From: an uncultured Clostridia bacterium
Lineage (GTDB): Bacteria > Bacillota > Clostridia > Christensenellales > Borkfalkiaceae
Assembly (NCBI GenBank): GCA_900548845.1
Contig: URMI01000097.1
Location: forward strand, 1 to 5,315
Reading direction: 5' to 3'
DNA length: 5,315 bases
Part shown: in pieces, positions 1-4,738 of the stretch
Layout: each line of letters starts with the position of its first letter
Position numbering within the stretch: position 1 is the first letter of the stretch
Translations under genes and position numbers: made by a program
The notes under the pieces: model-generated
What the model saw: the letters and a program-made list of their open reading frames with translations, nothing else
What the model was told of the DNA's origin: nothing
Database searches by the model: none

Positions 1-1
1 A

Positions 2-724
2 TCTTTGCTCTTTTCTTCGGGCATCATCATCTGCTATGCGGCGGCGGATACCATTTACCGCCACCTGCAGGAGATGCGCCCCGCGACCGTCAACTATTCC
101 CCGCTCATCACCTTCGTCGTCTTTATGGCGGGGCTCGCGCTTTTATTCGGGCTGCTCGTCTTCCGTCATGAGAAGACTTCGCTCGAGTCTTTGGGCTGTT
201 CGCTCATCTGTTATCTCTATCCCTCCGTCTTTCTGCTCGTGCTCACGGGCTGCAACCATATGCCCGACTATTCGGAGATCGGCATTCTGTTCGTCTTCGT
301 CATCTGCCCGTTTGCAGATAGTCTTGCTTACGTCTTCGGGCGGCTGTTCGGGCGGTGGCTGCCCAAAAAGCTCGCGCCGACGGTGAGCCCCAACAAGACG
401 CTCATCGGGGGCTTCGGCGGGCTCGTCGGCGGGGCGCTCGGCGCGGTGTGCATCTTCTTCGTCTATTATGGCTTATTGGAGCCGTGCGACCTCAACACGG
501 AGTGGCTCAACCTCGTCTTCTTTATCGCGCTCGGCGTGCTCACGGCGGCGTTCACGGAGTTCGGCGACCTCGTGGAAAGCGCCGTCAAGCGCAAGCTCGA
601 GATCAAGGATATGGGAAGGCTGCTTCCGGGGCACGGCGGCATCCTCGACCGCATCGATTCCACCCTCTACGCGGGGCTCATCGTCTGTTTTGTGCTGACG
701 ATGCGCATCCTCGCCGTGGGCTGA
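2..724 (+). CDS. cdsA: Phosphatidate cytidylyltransferase CdsA, 5'-truncated by the window edge
   Basis: CdsA is an integral membrane enzyme that condenses phosphatidic acid with CTP to give CDP-diacylglycerol, the branch point of bacterial phospholipid synthesis. About 240 residues are present, nearly all hydrophobic, with roughly six or seven membrane segments. The family signature near the C-terminus is clear and is encoded at 578-658: S-A-V-K-R, then K-D, then P-G-H-G-G-I-L-D-R-I-D. It includes the conserved Lys and Asp residues of the cytidylyltransferase site. Upstream, the D-S-x-A-Y-x-F-G-R-x-F-G and S-P-N-K-T-x-x-G-G motifs (about 310-420) also fit. The frame is open to the left edge. 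The first possible start in the window is a TTG at 5, but the family usually has 260-280 residues, so some 30 or more N-terminal residues and the true start probably lie outside. It precedes dxr, the common order in Bacillota (usually uppS-cdsA-dxr-rseP). Identity is secure; the start is unknown. Confidence 0.93.
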   Translation, partial: SLLFSSGIIICYAAADTIYRHLQEMRPATVNYSPLITFVVFMAGLALLFGLLVFRHEKTSLESLGCSLICYLYPSVFLLVLTGCNHMPDYSEIGILFVFVICPFADSLAYVFGRLFGRWLPKKLAPTVSPNKTLIGGFGGLVGGALGAVCIFFVYYGLLEPCDLNTEWLNLVFFIALGVLTAAFTEFGDLVESAVKRKLEIKDMGRLLPGHGGILDRIDSTLYAGLIVCFVLTMRILAVG

Positions 725-754
725 GAATAGAGAAGGTGCGGATGGCATAGAATA

Positions 755-776
755 GGGGAGGGCGGGCGCTCTCCCT
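755..776 (+). other. RNA hairpin in the cdsA-dxr gap
   Basis: GGGAG at 756-760 pairs with CTCCC at 771-775. The stem extends inward by G761-T770 and G762-C769 and outward by G755-T776, giving about 8 bp around a 6-nt loop. No U-tract follows (the next bases are GAAAAATC), so it is not an intrinsic terminator. It could be an mRNA processing or stability element between two cotranscribed genes. The function is inference. Confidence 0.4.
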
Positions 777-789
777 GAAAAATCGGTAT

Positions 790-794
790 GGAGG
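790..794 (+). promoter_or_regulatory. Ribosome binding site that fixes the dxr start
   Basis: GGAGG lies 5 nt before the ATG at 800. It overlaps a competing upstream in-frame ATG at 788, whose own upstream bases (GAAAAATCGGT) have no Shine-Dalgarno match. The ATG at 800 is therefore the better start. It also makes the protein begin M-K-I-A-L-I-G, the usual beginning for the family. Confidence 0.8.
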
Positions 795-799
795 CGGCC

Positions 800-1921
800 A
801 TGAAGATCGCATTGATCGGCTGCAGCGGCAGCATCGGCAGGCAAGTCGCCGAAGTCGTGCGGGAGCACCCCGCACATTTTTGTTTTTCCGCGCTCATCGG
901 CGGGCGGGACAAAGCGGCGCTCTCGGCGCTTTGTAATGAGTTCCGCCCCGCCTTTGCGGGGCTTGCGGAGGGGGAAGAGGTCTCTCTTCCCGAAGGCACC
1001 CGCCTTCTGCGCGGAGAAGAAATTTTGGAGCACGCCTTCGACGGCGCGGACGTCGCCCTCATTGCGGCGGGCGGCTTTGCGGGGCTTGCTTACACCCTGC
1101 GGGCAGCACGGCTCGGCATAAAGATCGCCCTTGCCAACAAGGAATCGCTCGTCTGCGGCGGCGAGCTCGTCTTAAACTCCGTCAATAAGAGCGGGAGCGA
1201 CCTCGTCCCCGTGGACAGCGAGCATTCGGCGCTCTTCCAGGCGCTCTCCTTCCGCAGAGATATGCCTTTTTCCAAACTCATTTTGACGGCGAGCGGCGGG
1301 CCCTTCTTCAAGCTCGGAGAAGAGGAATTAAAGACCGTGAAGGCGATAGACGCGCTCCGTCACCCGACGTGGAAGATGGGCCCCAAGATCACCATCGACA
1401 GCGCGACGCTCCTCAACAAGGGCTACGAGGTCATCGAAGCGAAGTGGCTGTACGGCGCGCCCTTCGAGCGCATCGAGGCGGTCGTGCATCCCGAGAGCAT
1501 CGTGCATTCCCTCGTCTCCTTTCAGGACGGCGCGATGATGGCGCAGCTCGGCTATCCCGATATGAAGCTGCCCATCCAGCTCGCGCTCACCTATCCCGAG
1601 CGGCTGCCCTGCGTGAGGGAGCTCGATCTCGTCTCCCTCGGCGCGCTGCACTTCTTTGCGCTCCCGAAGGAAAAATTCCCCTGCTATTCGCTCGCCCTTG
1701 CGGCGGGGAAGGCGGGCGGCACCGCGCCCACCGTGCTCAACGCGGCGGCGGAGGTCGCCGTCCATGCCTTTTTGCAGGATGCGATCGCATTCCCGCGCAT
1801 CGCAGATACGATCGAGGCGGCGCTTTCGGCGTTTGCGCGCGAGGACGTCACGTCCTTCGAGCAGCTCGCTTCTATCGACGCCCGCGCAAGGAGCTTTGCC
1901 CGTAACGTTATCTATGACTGA
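800..1921 (+). CDS. dxr: 1-deoxy-D-xylulose 5-phosphate reductoisomerase (Dxr/IspC)
   Basis: This cytosolic enzyme converts 1-deoxy-D-xylulose 5-phosphate to 2-C-methyl-D-erythritol 4-phosphate using NADPH and a divalent metal, the committed step of the MEP isoprenoid pathway. The 373-residue protein is slightly shorter than the usual 380-400. It begins with the NADPH-binding loop G-C-S-G-S-I-G (residues 7-13), a variant of G-S-T-G-S-I-G. L-A-N-K-E-S-L-V carries Lys114. P-V-D-S-E-H supplies the metal ligands Asp139 and Glu141 plus Ser140. A-S-G-G-P-F has Ser165, R-H-P-T-W has His188, and D-S-A-T-L-L-N-K-G-Y-E gives Ser201, Asn206, Lys207 and Glu210. These match the known E. coli active-site residues (Lys125, Asp150, Glu152, Ser186, His209, Ser222, Asn227, Lys228, Glu231) with conserved spacing, so the enzyme should be active. 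One oddity is that the C-terminal N-A-A-N-E motif reads N-A-A-A-E (Ala317). The stop overlaps the rseP start by 8 nt, implying one transcript and coupled translation. Confidence 0.97.
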   Translation: MKIALIGCSGSIGRQVAEVVREHPAHFCFSALIGGRDKAALSALCNEFRPAFAGLAEGEEVSLPEGTRLLRGEEILEHAFDGADVALIAAGGFAGLAYTLRAARLGIKIALANKESLVCGGELVLNSVNKSGSDLVPVDSEHSALFQALSFRRDMPFSKLILTASGGPFFKLGEEELKTVKAIDALRHPTWKMGPKITIDSATLLNKGYEVIEAKWLYGAPFERIEAVVHPESIVHSLVSFQDGAMMAQLGYPDMKLPIQLALTYPERLPCVRELDLVSLGALHFFALPKEKFPCYSLALAAGKAGGTAPTVLNAAAEVAVHAFLQDAIAFPRIADTIEAALSAFAREDVTSFEQLASIDARARSFARNVIYD

Positions 1922-3191
1922 ACTTCTCGCTTTCAATTGGGGCACGGTGGGTTCCGTGCTCCTCGCCATCCTCATTTTGCTTGCGATGATCACGGTGCAC
2001 GAATTCGGGCACTACATCGTCGGCAAGCTTTTGAAGTTCCGCATCAACGAATTTTCCGTCGGCTTCGGTCCCGCGCTCTTCAAACATAAAAACAAGAAGA
2101 CGGGGGAGCTCTTTTCGGTGCGCCTCATCCCGCTGGGCGGCTACTGCGCCTTCGACGGGGAGGACGGCATCGCGGCGGAGGAGGGGAACGCCCAAACGCC
2201 CGCCGAAGCGCCCGAGGAAGCGTTCGAGGAGTTCCGCGCGCCGCAGACGGCTGCTCCCGAAGAGGATATGAAAGACGGGATTTCCGAGGCGGAGCGGCTC
2301 ATCCAAGCCTCTTCGACGACGCTGCAGCCCAAGGGGGAGCCCTTCACCAAGCGGCCGCCGTGGGCGCGCATCCTCGTGCTCGTCGCGGGGGCGTTCATGA
2401 ACTACATTTTTGCGGTCGTCCTCATCCTCATCGAGTTCTTCGCCTGCGGACAGACGCTCATCGCCGTCTATGAAGTCGCTCCCGCCGAAGGGGAGTACGC
2501 CGCCTATTCGCTCGCCGATCAGGACATCATCCTGGAGGCGGACGGCAGGGACGTGTATCTCACGACCGATCTTCTTGCGGCGCTCCACGGCAAAAAGCAG
2601 GGCGATCTCGTGCCCTTCACCGTCTCCCGCGTCGTCGAGTGGGAGGAGGGCGCTGCAAAGCGGCGGGAGAAGAAGGAAGTCACCGTCATGCTGCGCGCGG
2701 ACGTTCAGGATGCGTCGAGCGCCGATACCGACCTTCTATGGCGCGCGCTCGGCGCGGCGCAGGACGAAGAGGGCAACTTTTTGATGGCGAACGCCGCCGC
2801 CAAGTTCGGGTTTTTCGAAACCATCGGCCGCTCCTTCGTCTATTCCTTCAAGATCGCGGGCTCCATCTTCCGCGTCCTCGGCGAACTGTTGACGGGCAGG
2901 CTGGGGCTCGACGCCTTCGGCGGACCGGTTACGACCATCTCCATGACGGCGCAGCTCGCTTCGATGGGGCTCAGATATTTTTTGGAGATCGCGGGCTATA
3001 TCGGCGTCAATCTTGCCGTCTTCAACCTCTTGCCCATCCCCGCGCTCGACGGGAGCAAGGTGGTGTTCACCGCCATCGAATGGGTGCGCGGCAAGCCCAT
3101 CTCCCGCAAAATCGAGGCGGTCATCCACACCGTGGGCTTTTTGCTCATTTTGGGTTTTGCCCTGCTCGTGGATATTCTGCAATTTGTGTAA
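1914..3191 (+). CDS. rseP: RseP/RasP-type site-2 intramembrane zinc metalloprotease
   Basis: RseP-family proteases cleave substrates inside the membrane, typically anti-sigma factors and leftover signal peptides. The protein has 425 residues. TM1 (about 11-28) leads into the zinc motif H-E-F-G-H at residues 29-33. G-G-Y (75-77) marks the membrane-associated beta-hairpin. TM2 (about 152-174) carries A-G-A-F-M-N, a variant of A-G-P-x-x-N. One PDZ-like domain begins near residue 183. The C-terminal N-L-L-P-I-P-A-L-D-G (371-380) supplies the third zinc ligand Asp379, followed by a last TM segment (about 400-422). Between G-G-Y and TM2 is an acidic, Ala/Pro-rich stretch of about 60 residues (84-143). 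The ATG at 1914 overlaps the dxr stop. The nearest Shine-Dalgarno-like AAGGAG (1888-1893) is 20 nt upstream, too far for normal use, so reinitiation after dxr is likely. The frame stays open further upstream inside dxr, but that part is not conserved sequence. Confidence 0.95.
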   Translation: MTELLAFNWGTVGSVLLAILILLAMITVHEFGHYIVGKLLKFRINEFSVGFGPALFKHKNKKTGELFSVRLIPLGGYCAFDGEDGIAAEEGNAQTPAEAPEEAFEEFRAPQTAAPEEDMKDGISEAERLIQASSTTLQPKGEPFTKRPPWARILVLVAGAFMNYIFAVVLILIEFFACGQTLIAVYEVAPAEGEYAAYSLADQDIILEADGRDVYLTTDLLAALHGKKQGDLVPFTVSRVVEWEEGAAKRREKKEVTVMLRADVQDASSADTDLLWRALGAAQDEEGNFLMANAAAKFGFFETIGRSFVYSFKIAGSIFRVLGELLTGRLGLDAFGGPVTTISMTAQLASMGLRYFLEIAGYIGVNLAVFNLLPIPALDGSKVVFTAIEWVRGKPISRKIEAVIHTVGFLLILGFALLVDILQFV

Positions 3192-3197
3192 AATGAG

Positions 3198-3226
3198 GCG
3201 CGCCCGCGGAAGATCCGCGGGCGCGC
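3198..3226. terminator. Strong GC hairpin between convergent rseP and thiT, probable bidirectional terminator
   Basis: Bases 3198-3210 pair perfectly with 3214-3226: 13 bp, almost all G-C, around the 3-nt loop AGA. The hairpin starts 7 nt after the rseP stop and lies 25 nt past the thiT stop on the other strand. Downstream on the + strand there is no U-tract (TGCTGCAATATC). On the - strand the hairpin is followed by CTCATTTTACAC, a weak U-rich tail. It suits termination of thiT better than of rseP, or could serve as a 3' end stabiliser for both. Position and stem strength support a terminator role; directionality is inference. Confidence 0.65.
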
Positions 3227-3250
3227 TGCTGCAATATCGGGAGTGTTATG

Positions 3251-4402
3251 TTATGCCTGAGGGGGAACTGCCTGCTCCTGTGCCGCAGGCTGAGCGGCAG
3301 GCTTTGCGGTGTTGAAGCGCCTCACCTGCCTGACAAACGCCCTGGAGCTGAACAGGATGGCTGCCGCCACGATGGCGATGGCGATATCGGGCAGCACATA
3401 GCCCGCCTGATAGGTGAGGCTGTACAGCCACACGGGCTGACCTTCGGGCGCCCACATACCGAAGGCGAACATGCCCGAAAGGAAGTGCATCACGAAGCGC
3501 GAAAGCCCCGCAACGACGCCGCCGAGCGCGATCTGCACCTGGGGCGCCTTATCGAGTGCCTTGACCTTTGCAAAGCAGCCGGCAAGCCCGATGCACATGA
3601 AGGCGAGGGGATAGTCGAGGAGGAACTGCGCGGGGTGCAGGATGTAGGGATCCTGGAACGCCTGCAGAATGCCGTAGATGAACCCTGCGAACACGCCCTT
3701 TCTGGTGCCGAACATGTAGGAATAGATCATGAGGGGCACAAGGGAAGCGATGGTGATGGAGCCGCCCTGGGGCATCTTGACGATGCGAAGATAGGAGAGG
3801 GCAAAGCTCATGGCGATGCAGACGGCGGCATACGAGATGGCTTTGGTATCAAAGCCCTTCTTATCGCCCTTCCCCGTGAGGAAGGTCGCGGCGAGCACGG
3901 CGACGATGGCGACGGCTGCCGAAATGTAGAGGGCGACGGACTCGACTTCGTCGTTGGTGGTGCCGTTCATATCGGCGGCTTCGCCCGACTCATAGTAGAT
4001 GCCCATGCAGACGAGGGAAGCAACGAGCGCTCCCGCGATGAGTACGCCCGAGATCGCATACGTCACGGCGCAGCGTTTGATAAAGAGCAGTACCGCGCTC
4101 ACGGCGATCGCTCCGATGAGGGAGACGAGGGGGGCAAACAGGGTGAGGGTGATGCCGTCTTCCAGGAAGGTGAAGGTGAGCAGCGTGATGCCTACGGTGC
4201 ATGCATAGACGACAAAGAAGATGAGGCTCGCTTTGAGGAAGGGCGCTCTCTTTTCGCCGCGGATGAGGAGCACGCAGACGAGGAAGGCAAGCGCGAGCGC
4301 GATGGTCGCCCAGAAGCAGACGCCGCGCGCGATGTTCATGGGCGAATCGAAGAGGATGGGGTACCACTCTGCGGGATCCGCCAAAAGGGAGTTGAGTAAC
4401 AT
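3251..4402 (-). CDS. thiT: ThiT-family thiamine ECF transporter S-component with an extra N-terminal membrane domain
   Basis: ThiT is the membrane substrate-binding (S) subunit that captures thiamine and docks on a shared EcfA/A'/T energy-coupling module. The 383-residue protein contains the ThiT fold at about residues 183-360. It has M-P-Q-G-G-S-I-T (210-217), D-P-Y-I-L-H-P-A-Q (251-259), L-L-D-Y-P-L-A-F (261-268), S-R-F-V-M-H-F (301-307) and A-P-E-G with W-L-Y-S-L (318-329). Its first helix has an A-x-x-x-A motif (Ala193/Ala197), the known EcfT-docking signature. From recalled Lactococcus ThiT numbering, Glu84, His125 and Tyr146 align with Asp263, His306 and Tyr327, while Asn151 aligns with Gln332. 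Residues 1-182 form an additional domain with about five TM segments (near 26-47, 55-79, 86-108, 113-135, 156-176) that I do not recognise. ThiT proteins are typically about 180-200 residues. The tail (364-383) is a Pro/Ala/Gln low-complexity extension. The start is set by GGAGG 6 nt upstream. The TPP riboswitch in the leader independently supports thiamine as substrate. No ecfA or ecfT is in the window. Confidence 0.9.
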   Translation of the reverse strand: MLLNSLLADPAEWYPILFDSPMNIARGVCFWATIALALAFLVCVLLIRGEKRAPFLKASLIFFVVYACTVGITLLTFTFLEDGITLTLFAPLVSLIGAIAVSAVLLFIKRCAVTYAISGVLIAGALVASLVCMGIYYESGEAADMNGTTNDEVESVALYISAAVAIVAVLAATFLTGKGDKKGFDTKAISYAAVCIAMSFALSYLRIVKMPQGGSITIASLVPLMIYSYMFGTRKGVFAGFIYGILQAFQDPYILHPAQFLLDYPLAFMCIGLAGCFAKVKALDKAPQVQIALGGVVAGLSRFVMHFLSGMFAFGMWAPEGQPVWLYSLTYQAGYVLPDIAIAIVAAAILFSSRAFVRQVRRFNTAKPAAQPAAQEQAVPPQA

Positions 4403-4408
4403 AAAAAA

Positions 4409-4413
4409 CCTCC
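4409..4413 (-). promoter_or_regulatory. Ribosome binding site of thiT
   Basis: On the - strand GGAGG is followed by six T residues and then the ATG at 4402. This ideal site decides the start in favour of residue M-L-L-N-S. The longer in-frame extension beginning at 4537 would begin inside the riboswitch and read through the terminator hairpin. Confidence 0.85.
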
Positions 4414-4475
4414 ATAATTTTTTTGAGTTACCCGCCTCGGCGGACTGCCCGCATGATACGGAAAGCCCGTCGGAT

Positions 4476-4503
4476 AAAAAAACGCCCGCAAAATACGCGG
4501 GCG
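4476..4503 (-). terminator. Intrinsic terminator of the TPP riboswitch (expression platform)
   Basis: On the - strand CGCCCGC (4503-4497) pairs with GCGGGCG (4489-4483) around the loop GTATTTT and is followed directly by seven U residues (4482-4476). This is a textbook Rho-independent terminator. It lies 16 nt after the aptamer and 73 nt before the thiT start, so it would stop transcription before the gene. Its 5' arm can instead pair with the 5' side of the aptamer, which gives an on/off switch. Confidence 0.9.
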
Positions 4504-4519
4504 GAACTTTTACCTTGAA

Positions 4520-4597
4520 ATCCTGTCTTTCGTCCAAGCATTACCTTGCCCGATTCAAGTGGTATCATCTCAGCTTGTTACAGCACCCACGACGGAT
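4520..4597 (-). promoter_or_regulatory. TPP (THI-box) riboswitch aptamer controlling thiT
   Basis: In the thiT leader, the - strand shows the two conserved cores of the thiamine pyrophosphate aptamer. The first is GGGTGC followed by GCTGAGATGATACC (CTGAGA at 4573-4568), the pyrimidine-sensing side. The second is GGTAATGC (4545-4538), the pyrophosphate-sensing side, as the loop GTAATG on a CAAG/CTTG stem (P5). P1 forms from ATCCGTC (4597-4591) and GACAGGAT (4527-4520), with one bulged A. P2 can form from GTGG (4590-4587) and CCAC (4562-4559), and CTT/AAG makes a short P4. P3 is very short. A TCG/CGA pair with a 2x2 internal loop lies between P4 and P5, where the E. coli thiM aptamer is more compact, so the fold is slightly non-canonical. 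With TPP bound, the terminator at 4476-4503 should form and thiT be switched off. The thiamine-transporter context strongly supports the call. Confidence 0.88.
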
Positions 4598-4614
4598 AAT
4601 TCATTTGTGCTCTC

Positions 4615-4643
4615 ATTATATTGCTTTGCGGCGCAAATGTCAA
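4615..4643 (-). promoter_or_regulatory. Consensus vegetative promoter of thiT
   Basis: On the - strand a perfect -35 TTGACA (4643-4638) and a perfect -10 TATAAT (4620-4615) are separated by exactly 17 bp. The expected start of transcription is near A at 4608, about 11 nt before P1 of the riboswitch. Such an unimproved consensus suggests strong constitutive initiation, with control left to the riboswitch and perhaps to the palindrome in the spacer. Confidence 0.92.
4625..4637. repeat. Perfect 13-bp palindrome in the thiT promoter spacer (candidate operator)
   Basis: TTTGCG-G-CGCAAA is an inverted repeat with 6-bp arms and one central base. It sits wholly within the 17-bp spacer between the -35 and -10 boxes of the thiT promoter. 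A protein bound there would block RNA polymerase. No regulator gene is in the window, and I cannot name a family for this site. Confidence 0.5.
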
Positions 4644-4646
4644 GGA

Positions 4647-4664
4647 TTTTCGCGGTTTTTCGCG
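4647..4664. repeat. Direct repeat TTTTCGCG between the divergent promoters
   Basis: TTTTCGCG occurs at 4647-4654 and again at 4657-4664, spaced exactly 10 bp start to start (about one helical turn). It lies in the 30 bp between the -35 boxes of the thiT and yfbR promoters. Phasing and position are compatible with a regulator or upstream-element role, but the repeat is short and could be chance. Confidence 0.35.
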
Positions 4665-4673
4665 CCGCTGCGA

Positions 4674-4702
4674 TTGTTTTTTGGCCGCCGATATGCTATA
4701 AT
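4674..4702 (+). promoter_or_regulatory. Extended -10 promoter of yfbR
   Basis: The -10 TATAAT (4697-4702) is preceded by TG plus one base (4694-4696), making a full extended -10. The -35 is weak, TTGTTT (4674-4679), at a 17-bp spacing. The start of transcription is expected near 4709, giving a leader of about 30 nt. The promoter points away from the thiT promoter, with 30 bp between the two -35 boxes. Confidence 0.82.
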
Positions 4703-4710
4703 ATCTCCTG

Positions 4711-4729
4711 CGCGCATCTGCGCGGGGAG
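4711..4729 (+). promoter_or_regulatory. 5'-terminal hairpin and ribosome binding site of yfbR
   Basis: CGCGC (4711-4715) pairs with GCGCG (4720-4724) around the tetraloop ATCT, right at the predicted 5' end of the transcript. It is followed by the Shine-Dalgarno GGAG (4726-4729), 9 nt before the ATG at 4739. CTCC at 4705-4708 could extend the stem and mask the ribosome site, but only if transcription starts upstream of the predicted position. The RBS itself is clear; a regulatory role for the hairpin is inference. Confidence 0.55.
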
Positions 4730-4738
4730 CATATTTTT

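Noticed and set aside
1..4. First four bases ATCT as the end of an Illumina adapter (which ends in CGATCT)
   Set aside because: Four bases are too few to distinguish from chance, and the cdsA frame is open through them.
755..776. Hairpin in the cdsA-dxr gap as a terminator
   Set aside because: There is no U-tract after the stem, and the next gene follows closely in the same direction.
788..799. Alternative dxr start at the ATG at 788
   Set aside because: No Shine-Dalgarno precedes it, while GGAGG at 790-794 is ideally spaced for the ATG at 800.
473..1033. Open frames on the - strand over cdsA/dxr (473-1033) and others over dxr and rseP (1328-1993, 1908-2588)
   Set aside because: They cross gene boundaries, have no RBS or recognisable motif, and oppose well-identified genes.
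1656..1913. Upstream extension of the rseP frame within dxr
   Set aside because: It is out-of-frame dxr sequence encoding an Arg/Ser-rich peptide without homology. The RseP family begins shortly before TM1 and H-E-F-G-H.
3248..4399. Open frame of 383 codons on the + strand, antisense to thiT
   Set aside because: It is a mirror of thiT caused by GC-rich codon use. The product is rich in Asp, Glu, Gly, His and Arg with no family motif or membrane pattern. The - strand has ThiT motifs, an RBS, a riboswitch and a promoter.
4432..4443. CCGCCTCGGCGG inverted repeat in the thiT leader as a second terminator or operator
   Set aside because: The stem is only 4-5 bp with a tiny loop, no U-tract follows on the - strand (GTAACTCAAAAAAA), and it does not mask the RBS.
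4403..4537. Upstream extension of thiT starting at 4537
   Set aside because: It would start inside the TPP aptamer, cross the terminator hairpin and lacks an RBS. GGAGG sits directly before the start at 4402.
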